Under the pieces are notes generated by a model, which saw only the letters and a list, made by a program, of their open reading frames with translations, ran no database searches and was not told the origin of the DNA. The position numbers were made by a program, and so were the translations under genes. Source: Deinococcus radiopugnans ATCC 19172 (lineage in GTDB: Bacteria; Deinococcota; Deinococci; Deinococcales; Deinococcaceae). Taken from it: 21,687 nt of DNA. Below are positions 1-7,176 of this stretch, one piece after another. Numbering within the stretch: the first letter of the stretch is position 1; each line of letters begins with the position of its first letter. The stretch lies in assembly GCF_006335125.1 (NCBI RefSeq), contig NZ_VDMO01000039.1, forward strand, positions 1-21,687. Direction: 5' to 3'.

Positions 1-843
1 GCTGGACTGGACAGGCGGGGTTCTGACAGACGAAACTCTCGAGTGGGAGCTCTTTTGACACGTCCGGGGATAGGCCCCGGACGCTCTCATTTCAGTGGTG
101 TCGGGCATGGTTCCAGCCAACTACCCGGTGGGAAGTGGATCATCGATTTTGACTTGATGACTGAATCTCAGGCGGCTGGGTACCTCGCGCCTTTCGAGTA
201 TGTGAGAGAGAAAATCAAACCTGAGCGCGACAAGAACAACGACCGCCGCCGACGGACTTATTGGTGGCAACTGGGACGAGCGGGTACCGAGCTGAAGCAG
301 GCGACAAGTGCCCTGCCACGCTTCATCGGTATTCCCCGTGTTGCAAAGCATCTACTCCCGGTCTGGCTCCCTGCTGGAACGTTGCCAGACAGCCAGGTGG
401 TTTCTATCGCCCGCGATGATGACTTTACATTCGGCGTTCTCGCGTCCAGCATTCATCGGGTCTGGGCCAGAGCGCAGGGCACCTATATGGGCGTCGGGAA
501 CGATCTGCGTTACACCCCATCCACCACGTTCGAGACCTTCCCTTTCCCTGAAACCACCGCCGAGCAGCGCAGTGACATCGAGAAGTGGGCGCGCTACGTG
601 GTGCAGGTGCGTGGGCATCTGCTGACCCAGGACCCGAAAGCCACGCTGACGGGTCTCTACAACGAGGTAGGGCACCTGCAGGAGACGCCGGACGCCGCCA
701 ATCCGGTGGCCGCCCTGGTCACCGCCCACGCCCGCCTGGACTCGGCGGTGACCGCCGCCTATGGCTGGGAGTGGCCGCTCGCCGAGGATGAACTGCTGGC
801 CCGGCTGCTGGCGTTGAACTTGGAGCGGGCAGCAAGCCGATAG
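1..843 (+). CDS. C-terminal part of MmeI/PglX-like DNA methyltransferase (5' end outside window)
   Basis: The frame is open from base 1, so this is the 3' end of a longer gene, not a gene starting at the first GTG (43). From about base 127 the protein follows the large class I SAM-dependent adenine methyltransferase family found in type IIL restriction-modification, BREX and DISARM systems. It shows WIIDFDLM, PFEYVREKIKPERDKN, a WW pair, PRVAKH, the FGVLASS segment, and GVGNDLRYTPSTTFETFPFPE near the start of the C-terminal helical region. That segment carries target recognition; the catalytic NPPY motif would lie upstream and is not visible. The first ~40 codons (glycine- and serine-rich) do not resemble the family and may mark a rearrangement or frameshift. 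No partner restriction or phage-defence gene is present here. Confidence 0.75.
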   Translation, partial: AGLDRRGSDRRNSRVGALLTRPGIGPGRSHFSGVGHGSSQLPGGKWIIDFDLMTESQAAGYLAPFEYVREKIKPERDKNNDRRRRTYWWQLGRAGTELKQATSALPRFIGIPRVAKHLLPVWLPAGTLPDSQVVSIARDDDFTFGVLASSIHRVWARAQGTYMGVGNDLRYTPSTTFETFPFPETTAEQRSDIEKWARYVVQVRGHLLTQDPKATLTGLYNEVGHLQETPDAANPVAALVTAHARLDSAVTAAYGWEWPLAEDELLARLLALNLERAASR

Positions 844-1162
844 AAAATAAGGCTCTCACCTGCCCACGCCGAGGCGCAGTGGGGTGGGACTCTTTTGGTT
901 TAATCTTCTGCACTCTGGCCACCCACCATCCGCTGATCTCCTGCGGTGGATCCGTCTCGTCGAAGCGGTGGACTTCCACGGTCAGCGCCCCACCATCCAA
1001 CACCCAGCAGTCCCGCGAGGGCTCTCCCAGCCACCAGCGGCCCCCAGCCCGGTACGCATCGTGCTCGCGCGTCACCTGGGAGGTCCGGTGACGCCAGTGC
1101 AGCAAAACCGGTTTGCCCTGTTCGTTGAGGGCCACGCCGCACCGTTCCTGGACGGCCCGCAC
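719..1162 (-). CDS. DUF6504-like protein with a C-terminal extension antisense to the methyltransferase
   Basis: Residues 1-85 look like the small DUF6504 family: GKPVLLHWRHR, then GGRWWLGEPSRDCWVLDGG, then a V-E-V-H-R strand and GWWVARV. Function is unknown; in other bacteria such proteins can lie near DNA-repair polymerase genes, but none is seen here. The family usually ends soon after the WWVARV-like segment. Here the frame continues about 60 residues, the last ~40 running antisense through the 3' end of the methyltransferase with biased, low-complexity composition. I infer that the natural stop was lost by a small indel or a rearrangement near 880-900. The GTG start at 1162 lies 6 nt after a TACCCT -10-like box and has no Shine-Dalgarno, which fits a leaderless mRNA. 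Confidence 0.55.
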   Translation of the reverse strand: MRAVQERCGVALNEQGKPVLLHWRHRTSQVTREHDAYRAGGRWWLGEPSRDCWVLDGGALTVEVHRFDETDPPQEISGWWVARVQKIKPKESHPTAPRRGQVRALFSIGLLPAPSSTPAAGPAVHPRRAATPSHRRRSPPSPGGRGR

Positions 1163-1168
1163 GCGCAG

Positions 1169-1178
1169 AGGGTAGCCT
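1169..1178. promoter_or_regulatory. Overlapping divergent leaderless -10 elements
   Basis: On the plus strand TAGCCT (1173-1178) is followed by 7 nt and ATG at 1186. On the minus strand TACCCT (plus 1169-1174) is followed by 6 nt and GTG at 1162. The two hexamers share the TA step at 1173-1174. TANNNT placed 5-7 nt before a start codon is the usual signature of leaderless genes in Deinococcus. No convincing -35 box was seen on either side. Confidence 0.45.
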
Positions 1179-1185
1179 GGGAGAA

Positions 1186-1476
1186 ATGAATCTGGACGAA
1201 GCGCTCCAAACGCTCAGAGGAACTGCCCTGGCAGACGGGCGAGTCTGGTACGCCCGCTGCATGAATCCGTCCTTCACCACGCTCGAACGCCAGTACTGCT
1301 CCACAGCCGATGAGGTGATTCAGTGGATGACCCGGTGCGCCAGCGACGCAGGGCAATCGCTTGAACTGGACCTGATCGTGTTGTTCAGCGGCGGCCCGGT
1401 CTTCCAGTTTGCTGCGGGGGAGGAGTTGCTCTTCCGGGTGATGCAGCGAAGGCCCAGTCCTCCTCGGCGTTCCTGA
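1186..1476 (+). CDS. Hypothetical protein, 96 aa
   Basis: I do not recognise the family. The protein is soluble, with a mixed composition normal for a real gene: aromatic residues in WYARCMNPSFTTLERQYC, an acidic helix, and LELDLIVLFSGGPVFQF. The last ten residues are arginine- and proline-rich and may be read-through of a degraded end. The ATG at 1186 is 7 nt after a TAGCCT box, supporting a leaderless start. It is divergent from the DUF6504-like gene with a 23-bp gap. A weak inverted repeat (GACCCAC at 1484-1490, GTGGGTC at 1508-1514) follows and could act as a terminator. Confidence 0.5.
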   Translation: MNLDEALQTLRGTALADGRVWYARCMNPSFTTLERQYCSTADEVIQWMTRCASDAGQSLELDLIVLFSGGPVFQFAAGEELLFRVMQRRPSPPRRS

Positions 1477-1719
1477 CGGGCGGGACCCACCGCCGAAGTC
1501 CTGCGCTGTGGGTCACTTTCGTCTTGCGGCCCGCAATCCATGCTGCAGGCGTTTCCACGCTTGGGTGCGGAGGGGCGGCATTCTCGGGTTCGCGCGAGGA
1601 ACTCACCTGTCATGATGCCCCGCGTTATGGAACGCGACGCTCACGCCAGAGCCAACACAGAACAGCTGCGCCTGCTGCTGGAAGACCTGGAGCTGACCAC
1701 TGCCCAGGCACGCCCTGAG

Positions 1720-1725
1720 TACACT
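1720..1725 (+). promoter_or_regulatory. Leaderless -10 box (TACACT)
   Basis: TACACT lies 6 nt before the ATG at 1732, with no Shine-Dalgarno between. The same hexamer precedes the DUF2971 gene by 5 nt at 8036-8041, which strengthens both calls. Confidence 0.5.
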
Positions 1726-1731
1726 GCCCCC

Positions 1732-2016
1732 ATGCACCCCGCCGCCCTCACTGTCGCCGAGATCGCCGATCAGCTCGCCCGGATATACGCCGCCGATCAG
1801 AGCCTCTCGGATGATGTCCCCACGCCTGAGGAGCGCACGGCCCTGGCCGACTATCTGGGCTGCCACGAGGAGATCAGGCCTGAAGCCTGGGCGGCCTGGG
1901 TGGTGGACCTCAATCCGGCCGACTGGGACGCCGCCGAATACTGGCTGGACTTCGAGTTCGTCGAGCCCTGCCCGGAGGCACGGCCCCCCTCAGCACAGCC
2001 CCGGCCACGCCACTGA
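1732..2016 (+). CDS. Hypothetical small acidic protein, 94 aa
   Basis: Family not recognised. The sequence is rich in Ala, Asp, Glu and Trp (HPAALTVAEIADQLARIY near the start, then WAAWVVDLNPADWDAAEYW), predicted soluble and mostly helical. The frame stays open upstream to 1540 and includes ATGs at 1612 and 1627, with a GAGGA about 11 nt before 1612, so a longer form starting there is possible. I prefer 1732 because of the TACACT box 6 nt upstream. The 3' end overlaps the convergent HD-GYP gene by 27 bp. Confidence 0.55.
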   Translation: MHPAALTVAEIADQLARIYAADQSLSDDVPTPEERTALADYLGCHEEIRPEAWAAWVVDLNPADWDAAEYWLDFEFVEPCPEARPPSAQPRPRH

Positions 2017-2688
2017 CGCCTCCGCGTGCAGCAGTTCCACGAACACCCCGGCCAGCACCGCATCGAAGTGCCGCCCCGCCTGCCTCTCGATCTCCGCCAG
2101 CGCCGCCTCATGCGTCCACGCCGCCTTGTACGGCCGCGCACTGATCAGCGCGTCGTATACGTCGCACAGCGCGAACAGCCGCCCCGCCAGACTGATCTCC
2201 CGGCCCGCCTTGCCCGCCGGGTAGCCGCCCCCATCCCAGCGTTCGTGATGATCGCGCACCACGTCCAAGGTCACGTCCGGCAGTTCGCCCAGCGCGGCCA
2301 CCGTCCTGATCCCCTCCTCGACGTGCGAGCGCATCACCGCCCACTCGTCGGCACTCAGCCGGCCCGGCTTGAGCAGCACCGCGTCGGGCACGGCGATCTT
2401 GCCGATGTCATGCAGGTACGCCCCCCAGCGCAGCGCCCGGGTCTGCGAGGGCGACCAGCACAGGGCCTCAGCCATCCGCATGGCCAATGCAGCGACGCGG
2501 TCCGTGTGGCCCTTGGTCTCGCCGTCCCGGACCTCCAGGGCCACGCCCATGATCCGCAACTGGACCTCACACACCTCGCTGGCCCGCTCAATGGCCGCCA
2601 ACCGCTGGACCAGGCGCAGTTGGGCCTGGACCAGTTCACCCGCATTCAGGTCCGTAAAGATCCTTTGGGAGCGTCCGTCCGACGTCAT
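1990..2688 (-). CDS. HD-GYP domain phosphohydrolase (probable cyclic di-GMP phosphodiesterase)
   Basis: The protein is 232 aa, essentially one HD-GYP domain after a helical N-terminus of ~45 residues. Metal and catalytic residues are all present: His61 (GHTDR), His93-Asp94 with Lys97 (HDIGK), His122, His147-His148 followed by ERWDGGGYP, and Asp176 in CDVYDAL. HD-GYP enzymes hydrolyse c-di-GMP to pGpG or GMP. There is no receiver, PAS or membrane segment, so any input must come from the N-terminal helix or a partner protein. The only other c-di-GMP gene in the window is the diguanylate cyclase at 17875. The ATG at 2688 has no Shine-Dalgarno. Confidence 0.9.
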   Translation of the reverse strand: MTSDGRSQRIFTDLNAGELVQAQLRLVQRLAAIERASEVCEVQLRIMGVALEVRDGETKGHTDRVAALAMRMAEALCWSPSQTRALRWGAYLHDIGKIAVPDAVLLKPGRLSADEWAVMRSHVEEGIRTVAALGELPDVTLDVVRDHHERWDGGGYPAGKAGREISLAGRLFALCDVYDALISARPYKAAWTHEAALAEIERQAGRHFDAVLAGVFVELLHAEASVAWPGLC

Positions 2689-2754
2689 GCGGCCAGCATG
2701 ACCGGAAGAATCTCACAACGCTCTGAATTGGGGGGACTTCATTTGGGCTAAAGG

Positions 2755-3017
2755 TCAGGCGTGGGCCAGAGCTTCTTCAGTGGGGTGCAGGTGCGGCCAC
2801 AGCAGCGCCTGCAAGCTGGCCGGGGTGTGCGCCTGCTCGGCGCGCACGCGCAGCAGGGGCAGCCCGGCACACTGGAACGCCGTGTCCTTGACCGCGTCGC
2901 GGTGCTGCTGTCGGCTGTTGTCGTGAATCCGGCCGTCCAGTTCGATGGCCGCCACGGGGCGGTGGTCCGGCAGGGCCACGATCAGGAAGTCAACGTGCTT
3001 GTCATGTAGGCGAGCGT
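2755..3017 (-). pseudogene. DUF2726 protein, C-terminal fragment truncated by an IS
   Basis: The fragment contains the recognisable second half of DUF2726, a restriction-endonuclease-like fold: KHVDFLIVALP, then AAIELDGRIHD, then RD..KD, then the AGLPLLRVRA strand. The family normally has about 60-100 further residues before KHVDF. Here recognisable sequence stops within a few codons of the end of the IS4-family element at 3018. The reading frame continues to 3132 inside the IS, but that part is transposon sequence. The N-terminal half was not found with confidence beyond the far end of the mobile region. Confidence 0.7.
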
Positions 3018-3031
3018 CTCTGTACCGGACA
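3018..3031. repeat. IS4-family left terminal inverted repeat
   Basis: CTCTGTACCGGACA, the exact reverse complement of 4249-4262. It coincides with the point where DUF2726 similarity ends. Confidence 0.75.
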
Positions 3032-3128
3032 ACTCCATATTGAGAATGTGCTGGACGGCAAATCCCTGAACGTGTGACTGGTTGCGAACCGGCACGACAA
3101 ATGGCGGTGTCTTGGGTGTGTACCCACG

Positions 3129-4240
3129 CCAAAACCCGCCGACCTCCAGCGGAGCGAACTGAAGGGCCACTTCAAAGCCTGCGTCCCTTTCCTGCGCCAC
3201 GACACGCTGCAGCGTGCCCTGGGACATCGTCTTCGCGATGGTCACGGCCAGGAGCGTGAATCAGAGTGACCTGTGTGCTCATCTCCCCGGCACGAGTTCC
3301 ATCGAAGCGAAGAAACGCCGGGTGGAACGAGGTTGCCGGGATCCTCAGCTCACAGAGCCCGGCTTCCTGGCGTTTCTCCTGGCCTGACTGCCTCCAGGGA
3401 AGTTGCTGCTCAGCCTGGACCGCACCTTCTTGGGCAGAACGGACGCCCATGAGGACGCCTGCCCGCACCTGGGAACGTGGGGAATCCCCCCTGAATCTCC
3501 TGGTCCTTGGCGTCGTCCTCCACGGGTACACCGTGCCACTCGTCTGGGCCGCGCTGGACCATGACGGCAACAGCGGCACCGTGAAGTGTATTCAGCTGGT
3601 CTCACGACTGTTGCAGGCCCTTCCAGCGGCCCGCTGGAAGGGCCTGGGCGCCGACCGAGCATTCATCGGCGGCGAGTGGTTCCGCTTTCTGAGGCGCAAG
3701 AACATCAAACGGGCCATCCGCATCCGAAAAAACGCCGTCATCGACGAGCTGCGCGTGGACGAGTGGTTCGGTGATCTGAACGTTGGGGAAGTGCGGTGCC
3801 TGGCGGAACGGGCCAACGTCTACGGTGAGGTGATGCAAGTCGTCGCCACCAGGTCCCCTGCAGGGGACCTGGTGGCCATCGCAACGGATTTCAGCGTCTG
3901 GGACACCTGTGTGCTGTACCGGGCGCGCTGGACCGTGGAGTGCACCTTCGCGAGCCTCAAGGTCCGCGGCTTTGACCTGGAGCGCACGGGCATCACTCGC
4001 CCTGAACGGTTGGAACGTCTCTTCGGGCTGGTCATCCTGGCGTGGGTGAGCGGCCTGCGGGTGGGCGTGTGGCTCCAGGCACAGGGGCCAGTCAAGGTGA
4101 AGGCTCATGGCCGGGCGGCCATGAGCCTGGTGCGGTACGGCGCCGAACGTCTCGGCCATGCGCTGCGCTGGATGCTGCCCGAGTTGCTTTGCCTGATCAA
4201 GCTGCTGAGGACTCCATTTCCCATGCCAGACGGGGTTTAA
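3129..4240 (+). pseudogene. IS4-family transposase, multiply frameshifted
   Basis: The protein can be rebuilt only by changing frame. LKGHFKACVPFLRHDTLQRAL reads in frame 3 up to ~3221; DIVFAMVTARSVN onward reads in frame 1, implying one extra G in 3221-3223. Frame 1 then has TGA at 3385-3387, where Trp would fit before LPPGKLLLSLDRT. After CGCACCT (3421-3427) there is a 43-bp insertion ending in a second CGCACCT (3464-3470). Removing it joins SLDRT to WERGESPLNLLVLG in frame 2. The rest is intact: LGADRAF with the second catalytic Asp, and the YRARWTVECTFASLK helix with the catalytic Glu (Y(2)R(3)E(6)K type). It is therefore inactive without a helper. Confidence 0.8.
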
Positions 4241-4248
4241 AGGAAAGA

Positions 4249-4262
4249 TGTCCGGTACAGAG
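4249..4262. repeat. IS4-family right terminal inverted repeat
   Basis: TGTCCGGTACAGAG, the exact reverse complement of 3018-3031. It lies 8 bp after the transposase stop codon. Confidence 0.75.
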
Positions 4263-4290
4263 GTCGGTCAGAAACTCGACGGGCATGGCC

Positions 4291-4848
4291 TCAGCTCTGG
4301 CGCTGCAACAGTCGGGTAATGGTGCTGGGGTGGACTCCAAACAATCGGGCGCACTGCGCCGCAGTGCGCTGCCCGGATTGCACCGATTCGCGGATGTCCT
4401 GCTCTTGATGTGGCAGCAGCTTGCGCTTGCGGCCCCCGACACGCCCGGCCAGGCGGGCTTCTTCCAACCCTGCTTTGGTGCGTTCACGGATCATGGCCCG
4501 CTCGAACTCCGCGAAGGCCCCCACCATCTGCATCATCATCCGGCCCGCCGGGGTGGTGGTATCAATCGCCTCGGTCAGACTGCGAAACCCCACACCCCGC
4601 TCGCCCAGCAGCTCCATCAGGTGCAGGACGTCTTTGAGGCTGCGGCTCATGCGATCCAGCTTCCAGACGATGACCGTATCTCCGGCGCGGAGCTGATCGA
4701 GCATCTTATGAAGTTCGGGGCGATCCCAGCGGCCACCCGAAGCGTGTTCGGTGAACACGCGCTCTGCCCCGGCGGCCTCCAGTGCTCGGAGTTGAGCGGC
4801 GGTGTCCTGATCCTGCTGCTTGCTGACGCGGGCATAACCGACTCACAT
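4291..4848 (-). pseudogene. Serine resolvase/invertase, interrupted at codon 2
   Basis: Read from ATG at 4848, the frame would give 185 aa, the usual length of a small serine recombinase. The second codon is TGA (plus 4843-4845). Changing it to CGA gives the standard start M-R-VGYARVSKQQDQ, with the catalytic Ser in ARVS. The rest is intact: E-RVFTEHASGG, LDRMSRSLKDVLHLMELL with the active-site arginines, GAFAEFERAMIRERTKAGL helix E, and a C-terminal helix-turn-helix (TAAQCARLFGVHPSTITRLL). GGAGG lies 4 nt before the ATG. The next usable start (GTG, 4758) would omit the catalytic serine, so the protein is probably inactive unless the stop is read through. Confidence 0.8.
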
Positions 4849-4860
4849 GGGGCCTCCAGG

Positions 4861-4971
4861 GTTGCGAAAACGTGTTGCCAGGATAAAGCATTATGTAACA
4901 GCGTTTCGCAACCTGGAAAGATGCACTCCATCGGCCTGTCAAAACTATTGCTCAAACGAGCGTTTTCGCAA
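4861..4971. promoter_or_regulatory. Candidate resolution (res) site upstream of the resolvase
   Basis: Three copies of one motif lie upstream of the resolvase start: GTTGCGAAAACG (4861-4872), its near-perfect inverse CGTTTCGCAAC (4902-4912), and an exact inverse CGTTTTCGCAA (4961-4971). The first two share a longer arm (TCCAGG before the motif). Resolvases bind several inverted subsites directly upstream of their own gene and often repress it there, so position and symmetry fit. Assignment to a known res class was not possible by eye. Confidence 0.45.
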
Positions 4972-4975
4972 GTCC

Positions 4976-4985
4976 TGTCCGGTAC
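4976..4985. repeat. Third copy of the IS end core (TGTCCGGTAC)
   Basis: This is identical to 4249-4258 and in the same orientation, and inverted relative to 3022-3031. It may be an IS end remnant or the outer end of a small resolvase-bearing element. It lies 5 bp from the third res-like motif. Confidence 0.4.
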
Positions 4986-5043
4986 GCGTTCAGCGACCTC
5001 TCCAGCGACTTGAACAAAATTCCGGCTCCTTCCAGATTCAGCC

Positions 5044-6996
5044 CTAACGGCGGAACAGGACGAACAGCACGCGCAACACCATGATGGTGCTGACCAGGCC
5101 CGCGTTGTAGGCCAGGAGCTGGTATAGCGTCAGCGCGTCGCTCAGGCGCGGGCCGCCCGGCAGGGCCAGCAGGCCCACCGCGATCAGGCCCAGCACCGCC
5201 GCCAGAAAAGCCAGCAGCACCTGACGCAGCCACTCGCCCACCACCGCCTGATCCCGCGCGTCACTGAAGAGCCGCACGTTCACGCTCAGGCGGCCCTCTC
5301 CCAGCGCCGAGGCGAGCTGATCGACGTGGCGGGGCAGGCGGCGCAGCATGGGCAGGGCCGCCACCAGTTCCCGTTCCAGCGCCCGCCGGACGTTCTGCGG
5401 GGCCAGTTCCTCTTTGAGTTGCGCGGAGGCGACCTGCCGGGCCTCCGCCACGATGTCAAAGCCCGGATCGAGCAGCGCCAGTGTGCCTTCCAGCGTGGCG
5501 ATGGCGCGAAAAGCGGCGGCCAGTTCGGCAGGAACGTGCAGGCCGTGCGCCGTCACAATCTGGAGCAGGTCACTGAACATGGCGATGTCGGCCCGCTCCC
5601 CCTGCTGAAGCCGAGTGACGATAAAGCGGCCCAGCGCCCGCCGGAGCCGGGGCTCGTCGAGGTGTTCGGGACGGCCCAGCGTCTGGAGCAGCGCGTCGGT
5701 GAGCTGCTGCGGCTCCGCGTACTCGACGGCCAGGATGATCTGCTGGAGACCCGCTTGCAGCTCGCGGTCGATGCGGCCCACGGACCCCATGTCGATCAAC
5801 CCCAGGTTCCCGTCCCGCAGCAGCATGATGTTGCCCGGGTGGGGATCGGCGTGAAACACGCCGTCCACCGTGATCTGCCGCAGAACCGAGGTGAAGATCT
5901 GCCGCGCCGCGCGCGCCCGCCCATCTATCGTCAGTTCCGCCACCGCCCCCCCGTCGCTGAGGGTCACGCCGTCCAGTTCCTGCATCACCAGCACGCGGGG
6001 CGTGGTCAGCGCCGGTTCATGCTGCGGGACGGTGAGGCGCTGCGCGGGCGGGTGCGCTTCCATCGCCCGCTCCAGCGCGGTCATGTTGCGGGCCTCCACC
6101 GTGAAGTCCAGTTCCTCGCGCAGGGCGTCGGCAAAACTGGCGGTCAGCGCCGCCGTTCCCATCTTCCGGCCCCAGTCGGTGCGGGTTTCCAGCATCTGCC
6201 CCAGACGCTCAGCGATATCCAGATCGCGCTCCACGACCGGGCGGATGCCGGGGCGCTGCACTTTCGCCACCACCCGCTGCCCGTTTCTCAGCACGGCGCG
6301 GTGAACCTGTCCGATGGAGGCGGCGGCCAGCGGCTCAGGATCGAAGTCGGCGAAGAACTGTTCCAGCGGCCCTTCCAGCTCGCTTTCCAGCACGTCCTGG
6401 ATTTCGGACCAGGGAGCCGGGGCCACCTGCTGCTGAAGCTGCGCGAGTTCGCGCAGGTACGGCGCGGGCAGCAGATCCGCCCGGGTGGACAGCACCTGCC
6501 CCAGCTTCACAAAGGTCACGCCCCCCTCCTGCAAGGCCAGCCGCACCTGCTGCGCCTGCCCGTCAGGGTGCCTGCGGAACGCGGCGCGGGTGCGGGCGCT
6601 CAGCGGGTTGAGGCCCCGCCGCCCCGCGACGCCCAGCAGCGTCCTGGTGCGGCGAAAGCGTGCCCAGGCCCCCCGGACCTCCTTCGGCCACTGGCCCACG
6701 GGCGGGAGGCTGCCCTGCGGCACCACCAGCTCCGAGACCACCAGGAACAGCATGGTGACCAGCACCAGGATGCCGAATTGCAGCGACAGCAGCAGCAGGC
6801 TGTGGTGTTCGCTGCCCCACACCACCTGCGTCTCGAACACGAATTGCAGCGCCAGGCCCACCAGCAGCGCCAGCGCCACCCTGCCCGCACCGATCTGCAA
6901 GCCGATAAAGCGCCCCAGCGCCACGCTGATCAGGGCCAGACTCACGCCCAGCAGCGCCACCATCCCGACGATAATCAGCCAGTTGTCCAGCGTCAT
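5044..6996 (-). CDS. ABC1/UbiB-family atypical kinase-like membrane protein
   Basis: The start is ATG 6996, because AGGAGG lies 8 nt upstream; the protein is 650 aa. It has three N-terminal membrane segments (~7-30, 38-58, 68-92), then the ABC1 domain: KLGQ at 164-167 (the KxGQ motif), the alanine-rich loop AAASIGQVH at ~224-232, Lys245 in VVAKVQRPG, an EELDFTVEARN segment, HADPHPGN at 382-389 and IDMGS at ~401-405 (metal-binding DFG equivalent). Two hydrophobic segments close the C-terminus. Family members are ATPases or atypical kinases that support coenzyme Q or other prenyl-lipid metabolism at the membrane. Deinococcus uses menaquinone, so a direct ubiquinone role is unlikely; the substrate is unknown. 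The DoxX gene lies upstream on the same strand. Confidence 0.9.
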   Translation of the reverse strand: MTLDNWLIIVGMVALLGVSLALISVALGRFIGLQIGAGRVALALLVGLALQFVFETQVVWGSEHHSLLLLSLQFGILVLVTMLFLVVSELVVPQGSLPPVGQWPKEVRGAWARFRRTRTLLGVAGRRGLNPLSARTRAAFRRHPDGQAQQVRLALQEGGVTFVKLGQVLSTRADLLPAPYLRELAQLQQQVAPAPWSEIQDVLESELEGPLEQFFADFDPEPLAAASIGQVHRAVLRNGQRVVAKVQRPGIRPVVERDLDIAERLGQMLETRTDWGRKMGTAALTASFADALREELDFTVEARNMTALERAMEAHPPAQRLTVPQHEPALTTPRVLVMQELDGVTLSDGGAVAELTIDGRARAARQIFTSVLRQITVDGVFHADPHPGNIMLLRDGNLGLIDMGSVGRIDRELQAGLQQIILAVEYAEPQQLTDALLQTLGRPEHLDEPRLRRALGRFIVTRLQQGERADIAMFSDLLQIVTAHGLHVPAELAAAFRAIATLEGTLALLDPGFDIVAEARQVASAQLKEELAPQNVRRALERELVAALPMLRRLPRHVDQLASALGEGRLSVNVRLFSDARDQAVVGEWLRQVLLAFLAAVLGLIAVGLLALPGGPRLSDALTLYQLLAYNAGLVSTIMVLRVLFVLFRR

Positions 6997-7176
6997 GGGG
7001 CGGTCCTCCTGCGAACAGCGTGAGCGCAAACCCTCAAACCGAATGGGGCTGGCGTGGGACGGTGTGGCCGTGGAAGGGCGGCGAGGCTGCGAAGCGGTCC
7101 GTTCACAGTCAGGGGCACCCCCACCGTGCGTGGCTGCCCTTTGAATCCGAAGCCGCTGTGCTTCCCGCTGCCCACC

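Larger units (their letters stand above)
3018..4262. mobile_element. IS4-family insertion sequence, degenerate
   Basis: About 1245 bp, bounded by a 14-bp perfect terminal inverted repeat: CTCTGTACCGGACA at 3018-3031 and its reverse complement at 4249-4262. It contains one transposase frame on the plus strand, now broken. I found no matching target duplication in the flanks (gcgagcgt on the left, gtcggtca on the right), so one end may have been rearranged. The inner ten bases of the repeat recur at 4976-4985. Confidence 0.7.

Noticed and set aside
4950..4985. Tn3-family 38-bp terminal repeat
   Set aside because: AAAACGCTCG resembles the inner end of such repeats, but the outer GGGG is absent and no TnpA gene is present.
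4042..5013. 323-residue open frame on the plus strand
   Set aside because: Overlaps the transposase end and is antisense to the resolvase; no recognisable protein.
5326..7023. 565-residue open frame on the plus strand
   Set aside because: It is antisense to the ABC1/UbiB gene, rich in Gln, Arg, His and Pro as expected for the opposite strand of a GC3-biased gene, and has no family motifs.
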